Below are positions 1 to 11,806 of a DNA stretch of 64,000 nucleotides, in pieces. Where the stretch lies: contig JALLLT010000036.1 in assembly GCA_025266875.1 (NCBI GenBank), positions 124,001-188,000 of the forward strand, written 5' to 3'. Made by a program: the position numbers and the translations under genes. The notes under the pieces were generated by a model. It was not told where the DNA came from and did no database searches. It was given only the letters and a program-made list of their open reading frames with translations. This stretch comes from Fennellomyces sp. T-0311. Its lineage: Eukaryota > Mucoromycota > Mucoromycetes > Mucorales > Lichtheimiaceae. Position 1 is the stretch's first letter. Each line of letters starts with the position of its first letter.

Positions 1-105
1 ACAGCAAACAATGGACAGGTACTTGGCTGGTATAATATATAGATGCGGTTCGATTGCTAATGAATGTGTCGATTTCAAGTAGAGACAGATACAGAAAACA
101 GCCCA

Positions 106-2624
106 ATGTCGACGACAACTGAAAAGTTGGTAACTCACACGCTTCCCCCCAGTGCTGATCAAGCACAAAACTTTCTTCGTTTGGGATCACTGGAAAGGGA
201 CACAAAGGAAACCGTACGCATGCACGCTGATATACGAACGAATGTTGTTTTAATCATGCTCTATCCCCCTCTCTCCCCGTAGGAAAAAGACAACAAGCCT
301 CTTGCAAGCGCTGAGCATACCAAGGCCAGCAAGAAGCCACGCCATAGAGGCCGCGGAAAGCCTTTGTTGAATTGCTTCAAGAGTGAATCGCCAAGTGTCG
401 CATATTGCCATACGTACATGTAAGTCGTCCTTCCTATATACGTTGCTGCAGAGACGGAGCTGACTCTTTTGATCGACAGGAACACGAACAAGTGTGATAA
501 TAAGGATTGTCTTTACCTGCATTATCCGGGAGAAGTCAAACAATTCAAGGTGAACCCTATGCTGCGAACTTTGGCAAGTTTAAATACTGACCACCACTTT
601 TACGCACGACAGAGACTGAAGTTATGCGTCGACTTTTTAAACAACGAATGTCCACTCAGTGAAGACCAATGCCGGTACGCTCATGAAGATGTTCGAGATG
701 TGGTGGTATGCAAGCACTGGTAAGTTTTTCCCCTTCCACTTTTTATTCCTAAAAGAATCATCCTATTAACATGATTCTTCATTAGGCGCAAAGGATACTG
801 CAACCATGGCAAGTCGTGTAGATACTTGCATTACGAGCCAATCAACGAAGATACCGATCGTCGTGTTATGGAACCTATTGAGAACCTAACACCCAAAGAA
901 TCAGAGAGTGATAGGTTTCCTACGCTACCAAACAAGATCAAGGAACCATCTGCCAAAGAAGAAGCACCTACTTCCAACAGCTATGCTGTAGTCGCTCGTC
1001 AAGATCCAAACGCTTCACCTCCTCCGCGACCCAAGCGAAAGGCTCAATGTGTCGACGAAAATGGACGAGCTCCCACGGGTGGTGTCATTCGCAAATCAGA
1101 GGTACAAAGAGTGAACGTTTTGTTTTGTAGCGATTGGATACTAAAGCTTTTTGATAGAAGGATGAAAACAGCGAGGATAGCGACAATAGCAACCTGACAA
1201 GACCCAACCATCATCGCCTCCACACAATCAAATGCTACTGGTGGTGGAATGAGAATCAAGTGTGCAAGTTTCGCAATTGTTGGTTTGCTCATAAGGATAC
1301 TAACAAGGTAACAGAGTGTCACTGGTGGTAAGAAAAAAAAAGCATGTTTTTGAGTGCGTGAAATGATTATATTGAGTTGCACTTTGTTTTTCCAGGTCGC
1401 AAGGAATGTGCTTAAAAGGCGCAACATGTCTTTATCGACACACTACCCCAGACGTGGATGAAGCTGCTTCCGATGACACTTTCGACAGCGACCTGTCTGG
1501 ATCGAGCGATACGGATGAATCGCCGAGCACTGAAGATGAAAGGAGCACGGTAATGAACTATCTTTTTGGAGGGTGATCTATACAAGCTGGTGCTCAAACA
1601 TGTTGATATTTGTAGAAAAAATCACGAAAGTGCATACGCTTCTGGTACGGAAGTGGATGTAGAAGAGAAGCAAGCGAATGTTTCTACGCCCATGAAGATC
1701 TGCAGCATATCGGGGTTTGCGAGTATTGGTAACTGCTTACAAGTATGGATTGCTTTACTACGTCAAATCTTACAATAAGATATATAGGTTTAACGAGAAA
1801 GAATGCCCCCATGGATCCACCTGTCCCTACAAACATTCAGAGACAATCCGGGCCCTGGAATTCGAGGACAACCCACGCAATCAAAATATATTCTACGATC
1901 CAGCAGAAAACTCCTACAACCGCAGAACAGACTCAGAAAAACGATACGCCTTGATTACCAAGTTGAGGACACCTCCTTCCCTCGATGTTTTACCTCGAAT
2001 GAATTCCGGTCGCGGCAACATTGAACTGATCTACACACCCGAGGTACCGAGCTATTCCCATCCATGCGATTGCTGCAAAAGTATCTAATAGAGTCTTTTT
2101 AATAGAGAGAAAAGGCATACAGTTATGGCGACAAGATGTGCCAGACAAGCAAACTGTACCAACAAGCAGTCGATCAACAGGACCATGCCAAGGCCAAGAA
2201 GTTAGAGCAAGAGATCAGAATACTGGCAAGAAAAATGAAAGAAGCGCATGCCGTGGCAAGCCAGAAGATCTTTGACATTTGCAACAGTGATACGTTGAGA
2301 AAAATGAAGTTCATCGATGTCCACGGTCAACACATTGGTGAAGCCAAGCACCACATCAAGCAGTGGCTGGAAAGTTTCCATTCATCTGGACCCAAAGTAG
2401 TTTATATCGTCACTGGTGCGGGTAGACACTCAAAGAAGGAAGCGGCTAGCAAAGGACAGCTGCGGCCAGCCATAAGAAACTACCTTGAACAAATGTTTGT
2501 GACGCACGAGACGAGTGTCTACGGTGACGATTCAAAGGGGGTGTTTGCTATCATTTTCTGCATTCACCACTATACTCCAAACCATCATTGCATGCTGTGC
2601 CCCTTCTTTGTCCCTAAGAAATAA
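106..2624 (+). CDS. Seven-finger CCCH zinc-finger protein with C-terminal Smr domain
   Basis: Nine exons: 106-213, 283-419, 480-719, 786-1101, 1161-1327, 1396-1549, 1616-1728, 1788-2043, 2106-2624 (669 aa). All junctions are GT...AG and the frame is kept. Seven C-x7-9-C-x4-6-C-x3-H fingers are visible, one near residues 78-96 and then three closely spaced pairs near 137-173, 281-345 and 378-425. The C-terminal part (about 500-669) has a charged helical lead-in and an Smr domain with the motif FIDVHGQ and the core IVTGAGRHS, as in DUF1771-Smr proteins. CCCH fingers usually bind RNA and Smr domains are often nucleases, so an RNA-binding or RNA-cleaving role is inferred. Several introns fall inside fingers, between the Trp and the next residue. 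The start at 106 was chosen because it opens the exon that splices in frame. The first finger resembles the one of NOT4-type proteins, but no RING or RRM is present. Confidence 0.85.
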
Positions 2625-3586
2625 CTCCAATAAAATAAAAAGCAAATATGTCTTCCTCTTTTATACTCAATGTTACACAGTGCAAAGTTCATGTCACCCG
2701 TTTACTCTTGTGTCCAGTTGCTAGCACTGGCACTGGATCTAAGAAAGGGGAATTGCGGGATGGCGTTCCTGGCAACCTTGGAGCGAGAATGCATTGACGT
2801 CTTAAGAGGTAGTGCACTTGCCAGGAGTAACAGACACAGAAAGAATCTTGACACAGAGTATGTGAAGAGCAGCAGCTGAAATGCAAATGATGTGAAAATC
2901 CATATCTTTTACAGTCATTATCAATTCTTGAAATCCCATCGGATTACTCTGGTCAAAGCGCAAGGCGCAATTTCATGATAAAGAACCGTATCACCGGTGA
3001 TGCTGGTACGTACCGTAACAACAGCCAAGGAGACGGGCGAGTTTAATAATGCTGTGTGGTGCATCCTGGAGAAGAACATGGCATCATTTCGACCATAATC
3101 TATCTCATGACTACCAGGCAACAAAGCCTTTTTTTCCCAAGAATAAAATGTGGGGAGGTCAATTGTAATTCACGTTTTGCAAAACATGGGGTGGGTTGGG
3201 TGGGAGACGCAAATCATCCGGAAACAAACAACACCGCCGCATACATCAGCCAGCTCAGCCCTGTGAATTTTCTGACACCGCGTTCTCAGAACGAAAGCCA
3301 TCACGCAGTATAACAAGTATATGTCAGGAAAGGCCTTGATCCATGGTAACGCGTATCATAGCGACATGATTGCTATAATTTTTTCCCGAAACAACTCACC
3401 TTGATGTGCGTGCGATGAATCACAATAAAAATGCTCATTGTTCTTATCCGCGTACAGATGTGTGGCACAAGGAAAAAGATGCAAGGGGGCGCAGTCTTTT
3501 GTACGACACTATCATTGCGGCTTCCACGAATTAAGCCAATATGGGTTGATATGAGTAGCCCTTTTTTTTTTTACCACTCTACTCAC
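2625..3586. other. Intergenic region, no gene seen
   Basis: A/T-rich spacer. An AATAAAATAAAA tract just after the zinc-finger gene (about 2630) may serve as its polyadenylation signal. Short open frames here show no domain or coherent splice partners. The right part is the 5' region of the next gene, with a pyrimidine run shortly before its start. Confidence 0.5.
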
Positions 3587-5208
3587 ATGGTCTCCTCGTC
3601 AACTTTTGCGCCCGGCCGCACCATCAAAAGCTTATTTAAGGACAGCAGCAGCACCAACAACACCCGTTCCTCAAACGTTTCATTAAACTCGGAACCGGCG
3701 CCATCTGCCTCCAAACCTGGCCGGCGAATGAGTCATAGCGCATCTTCATCTTCGCATCACCACGCTCCATTTTCATCTGCACGGTCAGAACCACCTATTT
3801 ACGATCGTCCCCTACCCAACGTTCCGACCACGACTGCACCTCCACGCTCATCGTCACGACCTCCTATCAGCAAAAATAATAAGCAACGGAAGGAACAAGC
3901 TCCGTTCTTAAAGAGGTTTTCACGCGCACATTCCTTTGAGAACGATTCAAAAGAAGACTATACAGCGGGATACGCAGCAGACTACACAGCCTACCTCTCT
4001 ATGGACAGCTTTACTACGAGCACCGAGAACTTGAGCTCACAACAGCCCCCTTTGCCACCGGCACACTCAAGTGGGGTCCGCGATGATGCTGGATCCACGA
4101 ACAGTGGAAGCTCAGGCAGCAACCCCAAAGGCAACAACAACAACAACAACAATGGTAGCAGTAGTAGTACAACTAGCTCGGCAAAGCCTGTCGTCAAGAA
4201 GGGCATCCCTAAATCCGCTGTCAAGAAACATCAAGTTGCTCGACTTGTCAATGAACTGGACAGCAAGGATAAGGAGTCACTCGAACTTGAGCACCGGTAC
4301 CACAAACTCCAACAGACGCTCGATGCCAAAGAAGCCGAGTACAATCGAATCTCTGCAAACTTCCACAAGCATGTTATGGTAGTGTCCGTTTTTTTTCTCT
4401 CTGTCTTTCCTGTGAACACTGCGCCTCACACGCATTCATCTTTTTTTAGATGATACGTGCCACCGACGATGATTTTAGTACCATAAAAAACAAGCTAGCT
4501 ATGCTGCAAACCAAGATAGCAACAGTGCCACACACCCTGAAAAAATCCGCCCTTGACCGATCGGCCATTACGCAGTATTTCATACAATCCTGGCCCACGC
4601 TCAAGCCTGCCATCGACCATCTCACCCAGAACAAAAAGGGTGTCCTGGATTACAATATCATTTGTTTGTTTGTCGAAAAAATGATCTCCGAAGAACTGGT
4701 CGCCAGCGTGTACAATGCACCTGTCATGATTGGATTGCCCGTAAACGACGCTTTCACCCAGATTGCAAAATACATGGAGCCGCATGACAAGGAATGGGCG
4801 CTGCGACTGCGCCAACAAATGTGCAAGCTGGCTGTGAAATCCGTCAACGGTAACGACGACGCTGCCAAGCCCATTGCATCAGCCAAGAACGAGTTGGTCA
4901 AACGCTTGGTAACACGATTGTCTCACGTTTATGGCCCTGATGGTCACCAGATCCTCGAATCGAAAATCGCCAAAGTCGTTGAATCTGCAAGTGACCTCAG
5001 TGCCGCTATGCATGGTCACGAAGTACCCGTCGATCCTCTTACATTGATCGAAGGCAAGGAAAAAATCAATACCGAATTGGCCACACCCGTCAATGGCTCA
5101 ACCGATAACGCGACAGACATTCAAGTGGTCATCTGTCCACCTTTTACAGCAAGTGAAAAGCTAGAAAACGATATTGTTCTCATGAAGGGAAAGGTTATTT
5201 GTTTCTAA
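3587..5208 (+). CDS. Ser/Asn-rich coiled-coil protein of unknown function
   Basis: Two exons, 3587-4378 and 4450-5208, joined in phase 0 (516 aa). The open frame extends upstream, but the Met at 3587 was chosen because it follows a pyrimidine tract and starts the Ser-rich sequence; the Met at 3551 is an alternative. Residues 1-210 are low-complexity (Ser, Pro, Asn, with a poly-Asn run encoded by AAC repeats at about 4130-4152). A charged heptad-like helix follows around residues 215-265. The second exon encodes a mostly helical globular region of about 250 residues ending in KVICF. The architecture suits a cytoplasmic scaffold, but I do not recognise the family. The terminal C-F resembles a prenylation tail only superficially, because the Cys is not four residues from the end. 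Confidence 0.75.
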
Positions 5209-8200
5209 GTAGTATTCCCCCGTCCAACGTTTACCCTCCTACCCTTTCTCGCTCAAGTGGTGACTATGACACTTCTCCCCAACTGCACCGTCGCAATACC
5301 ACATCAACTTTATGTAGATTTTTCGTGTTCCTCTTCAAGCTAGTTATATTCTGTTGTATTATTGCTCAATGACTCTTGTATTTGATATCACACTATCCAC
5401 GACATTCATTTTTGTGACGTTCAAAATATTAGTGCTCGATCTATTGCTCGTGTTGTATATTACTTATAAATTACCTCTCGCAACAATATTTTTTTTCTAG
5501 TGGATCCATTTACCGTTATTAGCCAATTTCAGCTTGATCTTTTGCAGGCAATGACCAGAAAAAAAAATATAATCCGCCTTTAGACTGTAAGCTGACATAA
5601 GTAATGACATGTGAAACAGATGGACTTATATAGCCATCTGTCAACTTTCCATGGCCTGATGATAAGCTAATCCTCGCTTCCGGATTATATATAAGGTATA
5701 GAAGAACGGCGCCATAAGAGTGACACATGTATCACGTCGATGTTATTTCTGGATACTCTATCATAATGGATGCAGGAAAATCACAGTCGCCGCAAACTGC
5801 ACGATACGTAATCCAGTACAGAATGCTATTTATGGACTCGAGCCACTGTATTAACAATCCTTTCATTGGATGGTGATTGCACGTAGAACAAGCCAAGAAA
5901 CCAGGAGCAATGAAATGATTGTTTTTTGACACTTGTTTACTTTAGTTGAAAAAGTATAAATTTTATTTGGAAGACTTTTCGACCTGCTCCGATAGGTATA
6001 TGGTCGCTTCCTTGCGGTACAAATGTATAGATATAAAAGGGTATCTGGTGCCATGTCTGAAAAAACCCCTTACGGGGAAAAAGACAGGCCGAGGTCGAAA
6101 CGTTGTGAAAAGTTATACAAATGGAGAGAAGAAAAACAGTGTAGGTATAATATCAATAATGTAGACGTGGATACCACCCTAAGTGTGGTTGTTTGTAGGT
6201 GCTGATGGTCTGCCTTGAAGAGCTTTTTCTGGCACCGGTTCATCATCATCGTACTGCTCGTCTTTATGGCTCAGCTTATCAACGTTGCGGAGGACATGCA
6301 AAAGTGCTGGCCACGCCTTCTTCCATTTGCCCCGGGTCAGTCCATTATTTGAACACTTGTTTACTTTATCTCTTACATTCATTTAATTCATAGGGATTTA
6401 TTACAACTTTATATTTTGTACCCATGTTCAGCACTGAGCGAACTTGATCTATATTAGCCATTGCGCCATTGACATCTCCATCTAGAACACGATAATATCG
6501 GTCATCCCACCTTTCTTCAGGTGGCTAAATTTTCGGGTTAGGCTCATATCCATTTCAAATCGACATGAAGAATAGTTTTCAGACTAAAGATGCGAATTAT
6601 CATCCGCATGGGTATCGTCAAATCGGCGACCTGGGCCTGTTACAAACGCGATAACGACAACTTGACGATGTAAAGCTCATCATGCATGGCACAGCCCCGA
6701 TACGCTTCTACCTCGAAGCGTCCGTCTTTACGGTTGCCTGGCAAAACAACCGAGGACGGCGGGAGAATTCTGAAGGCTACGTAGTTCTACTGTTCTTGTG
6801 TAGAAACAGAAAGGCGTCGCGCTGCAACAACACATCTGGTAGCTGTTCCATTTTCTGGCAATATAGGCAGTAACAACCGTACGTAGTTCTTTTATATATC
6901 TAGCACGTTGCTCGCCGTGGAGACGAGGCGAATCAACGATTCGCGTCTGTATGACCAAGATCATTCACTAGGTCAAATTCCTAGAGGATATGGTATGCCA
7001 CTCACTGTCGTTTATTACGACGCAAAAATAATAAAGTGAGACCTGCAAATTTGTACGTTCGCGCAGGTTTGGTTGTTTCGAATGTATACGTGATCTGCTA
7101 AAGAATATACGCATCTGTATCTGACTTACTCCAATATTGAAAAAAGCTAGAATTCATAAAGGTTGATCTGTGAGATTATTCCCGCTCGAGAAGGATCGAG
7201 TAATGAAATTTACATGGTCAATGCAGCTAACTGGGTTACTACCTATAAACAAGTTCATATTACTTCGTATGAATATTAACGAGGATATCATGACCATCAT
7301 GGTACTTTGTGCGAGCATTGATAACTTCTTTGCGGATAATAAATGGGCAAGTTGATCACCTCAGAATTCACTTGGATGTTTATTTTATGAGCACGTGCGA
7401 CATCTTTATTGTCTATCCAAGGGCACATCAAAACTATCGAGTGCCAATGCGGCTTGGACACACGTAGAGTTGCAAAATCACCGTTGCTTTGAAATAAAAA
7501 GGCGTATCAGGAGACTACTATTTATATATAGATTTTTTGTAGTGGTCGTTTCTTTAAGGCTATCCACGCTGATAGCAAAAGATGTGTTCCGTAGTAAATA
7601 CGTGTTATGGGTCGGTAAAGAATATAAGGTAGGCAAAATGTGGTTTTTCTTTGCACGGTGCCCTGAGAAAAGGACCTACGCTTCATGCTATCTGAAAAAG
7701 AAAGATAGAGGCAGCACAATTGCTTATGAATGCATCGCGCTGCTTTATACGGATGCTATATTACATAAAGAGTTTATGCAGATAATCACACGTACTGACT
7801 CGTTTCTTTAATAATAACTACCTGTTACTATGTATCTCATACTTAGCCGGTGAATGCAATTCAATGTTGATATTATCAGGATAAAAAGACCATAACGCAA
7901 AGTCTCGGATAGAGGTTGGGTATAATGCAAATAAAGACCACTGGACATGGAAAAAAACAATAATTTGGCAGACACCACCAGAAAGCGGAGGGTGATATCG
8001 GAGCAAGGCAAGTGCATGAACATGCCAATCAAATTGTCATGCGTGTGAGAAGCCATGGTGCTTGTCCAACAGACCAAGTGGGTGGCACGATAAACACGGG
8101 ACTTTTCAGTTGCCAAAACGACAGATACTTTTTAATTTCTACCTAATACAGCAGTAACAAGAAGATGACGAGGTAAAAAAAAAGAGCTTATATATTTTTC

Positions 8201-8397
8201 CTAATAAATACGTATTAAAGTAGCCCTTTCCCCCTCCTTCTCTCTCTCTTTCGAAACACAAAAGATCCCTTTGACACGTTTGGAGTATAAAATGCGTCGT
8301 TGATTAGTTACCCGCGTGATTGCCAAACCCCGCCTGTCCTTGACTGATCGTCCACCCAGTGCTTTTTTTTTTCTTTTCACTCACTCCACATATAATA
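5209..8397. other. Long intergenic stretch with no supportable gene
   Basis: About 3.2 kb of AT-rich sequence. Open frames at 6179-6382 (-), 6728-6964 (-) and 7395-7811 (+, opens with GTG, not ATG) do not join into a model and show no domain. They may be remnants of decayed genes. A TATA-like TTGGAGTATAAAATG lies near 8279-8293 upstream of the UNC-50 gene, which may be its promoter. Confidence 0.45.
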
Positions 8398-9543
8398 ATG
8401 TCGCTGCTGCCAACGACCAATACACGTAGTTCACCCACATCGTTCGACGGTTCACGTCGACATCGACGCTCCTCCCGCTCGATTCCGTTAATAATACGAA
8501 GATTATTCCGTTTCCCTCAAATGGACTTTGAGGTAAAAAACGGTTGGGGCTCTTTATACCAATACAACTGGAACCTATATTTTTGTTTTATAGTTTGCAT
8601 TATGGCAGATGGGATACTTAATGATTGCACCAAGAAGAGTGTAAGCGGTTTTGTCTCAACACGAGTAAAGCGTCTTTTAACTTTTTTTACCCTTTCACAT
8701 AAAAAAAATACAGGTACAGAAACATATACTATCACAAACGCAAGTTGAGAGTGAGAATGAACAGAAAGAAGAAACGACGATTTAACACGATACCCCACCA
8801 TTAGAAACAAAGAATCAATGGGCGCGAGACGATCCGGCATTCCTAGTATTATTAGCGTCACTGTTATGCGGTAAATGGCATTTTTCTTTTTTGGTTGTAG
8901 ACTTAACTGAAACGGCTCCAGTATCCGCGGTGGCATGGGGACTTGTATACGGTTTGGGAACCATGGGCATATTGCGTGCAATGCTATTCATGGTTCTGGT
9001 TGATTTCATACTGGTTGGATCGTTAGTGGCAACATTCTCGTGGTGAGTAAAGTGGATTAGGGAAGGGGAATTGCATATGTGCTGACTCGTTTTTCAGGTT
9101 TGTGACGAATCGATTCCTGACACATAACCATATGGCCCATGCTGTGGATCAGCAGGTTGAATGGGCCTATGCTTTTGACGTACACTGCAACTCGTTCTTC
9201 CCGCTCTTCCTCGTCCTCTATGTCCTCCAGTTCTGCTTCATGCCGCTGTTGCAGCGCAGTAACTGGATATCACTGTTCGTTGGAAACACCATGTACTTTG
9301 TGGCAACCGTATGGTACATTTATGGCACGTTTCTGGGCTTCAACGGTAAGTTCGTCGATGGTGTGTTTTGCGTCCAAAAGAACATGGTTCATTAACAGTG
9401 CTATCTCTCTTTTTCAAGCATTACCGTTCCTAGTGCACACCGAACTCTTCCTGTATCCAATCGTCATTTGTGTTATCCTGTATGTTGCTTCCCTGTTTGG
9501 ACTCAACATCAGCCAACATGTCTTGGCCATTTACTTTGGCTAA
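8398..9543 (+). CDS. UNC50: UNC-50 / GMH1 family Golgi membrane protein
   Basis: Seven exons: 8398-8532, 8594-8640, 8714-8739, 8805-8870, 8922-9042, 9098-9345, 9419-9543 (255 aa). The joined protein carries the UNC-50 hallmarks: FPQMDFE, YRNIYYHKQTKNQWARDDPA, then WFVTNRFL and EWAYAFDVHCN, and five or six hydrophobic segments. UNC-50 proteins are multipass Golgi/ER membrane proteins linked to ARF-GEF recruitment and receptor trafficking. Intron 3 (8740-8804) has a GC donor (GCAAGT): only this boundary restores the invariant HKQTKNQW in frame, and the nearby GT alternatives do not. Exon 3 is only 26 nt. HUS1 starts 121 bp downstream on the same strand. Length and C-terminus match the family. 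Confidence 0.95.
8740..8804 (+). other. GC-AG intron in the UNC-50 gene
   Basis: The donor reads C|GCAAGTTG and the acceptor ATTAG. Splicing here joins CAC AAA C to AA ACA AAG, giving HKQTKNQW, the exact family motif. The GT sites at 8744 and 8751 leave the wrong phase. Confidence 0.85.
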
Positions 9544-9664
9544 AGCGTATGTCCAAACCAAAAAAAAAAAAAAAAATCATAATAAATTACGTGAAATAGA
9601 AAGAGACAAGCTCCACAATTCCGTCTTTTTCGAGTAATAATAATATACTGCGCAATCATCGATC

Positions 9665-10948
9665 ATGCGATTCCGTGGTAATCTCATTAATCCTGTTGGT
9701 CTCGGCAGTACGTTGGTTCCCTCCGTCACCTTTTCTTTTATTAACAATTCACAGAGATCGCGCTGACGCTCGAAAAGCTCGGGCCAACTTGCATTCTGTC
9801 GCTTACCATGGACGCGGTCCGATTGATCAAGTATTCAGACAGTGATGGGAGTATTCAAGCTTGGACGTAAGCCTTGACGACCTTTCTTTTTTGATACAAA
9901 ACTGACATGAGCACACAATAGTAAGCTTGAACCGGTAGTTTTTGTCTTCCAGTAGGCAACCATGATAATGATCCTCATACGTGCTGCGCAATTTTTTTTT
10001 AGTCGTCGTTGTTCTCGAGTTACCGTATCGAAAGCACACACAACAACGAGATCAACATGGTGATTATTGTGGATGACCTTGTGCGGGCGACCAAGGCAGC
10101 CCAGCAATCGACGGATATCCGGATCCAGCTGCGAAAAAAAGGGGATCGACCGTTTCTCGAGTGGAGTATGGTTTCCGAGGTATGAAAAACCCGATTGGAA
10201 TTGCCCCCCTTTTAAAGTAACCGATGGCAGAATCGTGTTGGATCGACAAGCGTGATCGGTCAGGAAGTCACCGTCACTGTCGTTTCTCCCGAACGCATGC
10301 GACATATCAGGGAACCCACCACATCAAGTGAACCGGATGTAAGTTTTCCTTATCCAATGACATTGCCAAACCCTGATAAAGGTCTTTGGGCTTAGGCATA
10401 CATCTTGCTTCCAAGCCTGCATACCTTGAAAAACGTTGCTTTGCGATTGAAATCCATGGGAAAGTTCCTTACGTTATCGGCCAACATGGCCGGCAAATTC
10501 AAACTGTCGGTAGAAACCGAACTAGTCCAATGTGAAACGATCTATCGTCACCTGGAGAATCCGCAACTAGGTAGAAACGATGGGAAGGCGGTAAAGAAGT
10601 AGGCTGATATCATGGTTGTAGCGGGAAGACAGCTTCCGGAAGACCCTGAAGAATACGCTTCAGTCAAGATTTCGACGGACAACTTTGTCAACTTTTTAAA
10701 CAGTTACCATTTGGAACCGCAAAACGTCATCTGTTGTAAGTGCATGGTAAAAATAAGGCAACTGACGCTCTCATATTCACCCTTTTATAAAAAAAAAACA
10801 AGCATTGACGGATGGACTTCAAGTGGCATTCTACTTGTATGTGAATTTGAATGCGTACCGAACACGTACTCCCGATGAACCACCGGCTCGTGCACAGAAC
10901 CCGCCACGAACCATCATGACCTGTCATATCCCGGTGCATTACGATTGA
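9665..10948 (+). CDS. HUS1: HUS1, subunit of the 9-1-1 DNA-damage checkpoint clamp
   Basis: Eight exons: 9665-9707, 9755-9866, 9922-9934, 10003-10179, 10231-10338, 10396-10570, 10622-10735, 10803-10948 (295 aa). The N-terminus MRFRGNL, the segment ending NNEIN, the SLHTLKNVALRLK helix and ETELV strand match Hus1 along its length, including the end of the second PCNA-like domain (TCHIPVHYD). Hus1 joins Rad9 and Rad1 in a PCNA-like ring loaded at damaged DNA, which activates the ATR/Mec1 checkpoint. Exon 3 is a 13-nt microexon, and including it reproduces the family spacing between the conserved Trp and the NNEI motif. The gene lies between UNC-50 and HOT13, all on the plus strand with gaps of 100-120 bp, so promoters are short. 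Confidence 0.93.
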
Positions 10949-11050
10949 AGCAGCGACTCGTTTGTAATAGGGTAGCCCCCCCCCCACGCCCTTTCTTCCT
11001 TTTTTTTCTCCCCTTCTTTTTTTTTAACCTTTTTATACCCTTAATACACA

Positions 11051-11600
11051 ATGTGCAAACACATTCTTAATGCACAGGTATATTAAAGCCTCATTTCGGA
11101 TTTTAACAAACTGACAGGATAGACAAAATAAGGTGGCGATCCGAGCTCAATGCTGTCGTCGATGGTTTGATTGCTCAGAATGTCATGCGGAAGTAGCCGA
11201 TCATCCCCTTCGCAAAACGGACGAGATGGTGTTTGCTTGCAAAAAATGCAAAAAGGCCTTCCGCAAAGACATGCGGTAAGTTTTCTATTCTGCGTAAGTT
11301 GCTAGGCAAAAAACATTCATTGCCATGGTTTTTTTTTAGTGACTATGAAGAAGAGGACGAATACTGCCCTCACTGCGACAATCACTATGTCATTGAAGCA
11401 GTGATGCCTGAACCCACGTTGGGCATCGAAACCGAGGATTTGCGTGTGGATAGCAGGTAAAGAACATAACGGACGTTTTTTTCTGTTGATCCATGGATGA
11501 TTGACATGTTTTCTGCAGAGTGGTGAAGGATACTCGAACCAAGCTAAAGTCGGATCCCAAAAGTATCTTTGATCTTGAAGTGTCTGAAATGATGGGTTAA
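11051..11600 (+). CDS. HOT13: CHY-type zinc-finger protein, HOT13-like
   Basis: Four exons: 11051-11077, 11133-11275, 11340-11456, 11519-11600 (122 aa). The protein starts with CKHILNAQ, followed by AQCCRRWFDCSECH, DHPL, a CKKCKKAF knuckle and YCPHCDNHYV, which is the Cys/His order of the CHY zinc finger. Yeast Hot13 (Helper of Tim 13) acts in the mitochondrial intermembrane space, keeping Mia40 zinc-free and active in oxidative import of small Tim proteins. In larger proteins the same domain precedes a RING (RCHY1), but this chain ends soon after the CHY domain, matching the short fungal form. The first coding exon holds only nine codons. It converges on the PP2A scaffold gene, about 200 bp between stops. 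Confidence 0.85.
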
Positions 11601-11726
11601 GAAACAGTATGTAATATACACAAAAAACAAGCTTTCTTTTTCTCGCTACATTGCTCGACAGAGTGTAATGGATTGTGTGGATGTTGATTTGGTTCGAAAA
11701 AAAAAGAAAACGCAGGAAAATGAGAA

Positions 11727-11729
<3 letters not shown>

Positions 11730-11769
<40 letters not shown>
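11730..11769. repeat. (GA)n microsatellite
   Basis: About 20 uninterrupted GA units between the convergent 3' ends of the HOT13-like gene and the PP2A scaffold gene. Confidence 0.95.
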
Positions 11770-11775
<6 letters not shown>

Positions 11776-11806
11776 CGGTGGAGTAGAACTGTTTAAACTG
11801 CTTTTT

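Noticed and set aside
47..62. GGTTCGATT resembling a tRNA B-box
   Set aside because: No matching A-box, acceptor stem or cloverleaf around it.
4950..5208. C-terminal ICF as a prenylation (CaaX) signal in the coiled-coil protein
   Set aside because: The Cys is second from the end, not fourth, and there is no CC or CxC ending.
7395..7811. 138-codon open frame in the long spacer
   Set aside because: It opens with GTG, not ATG, and has no domain or plausible splice partner.
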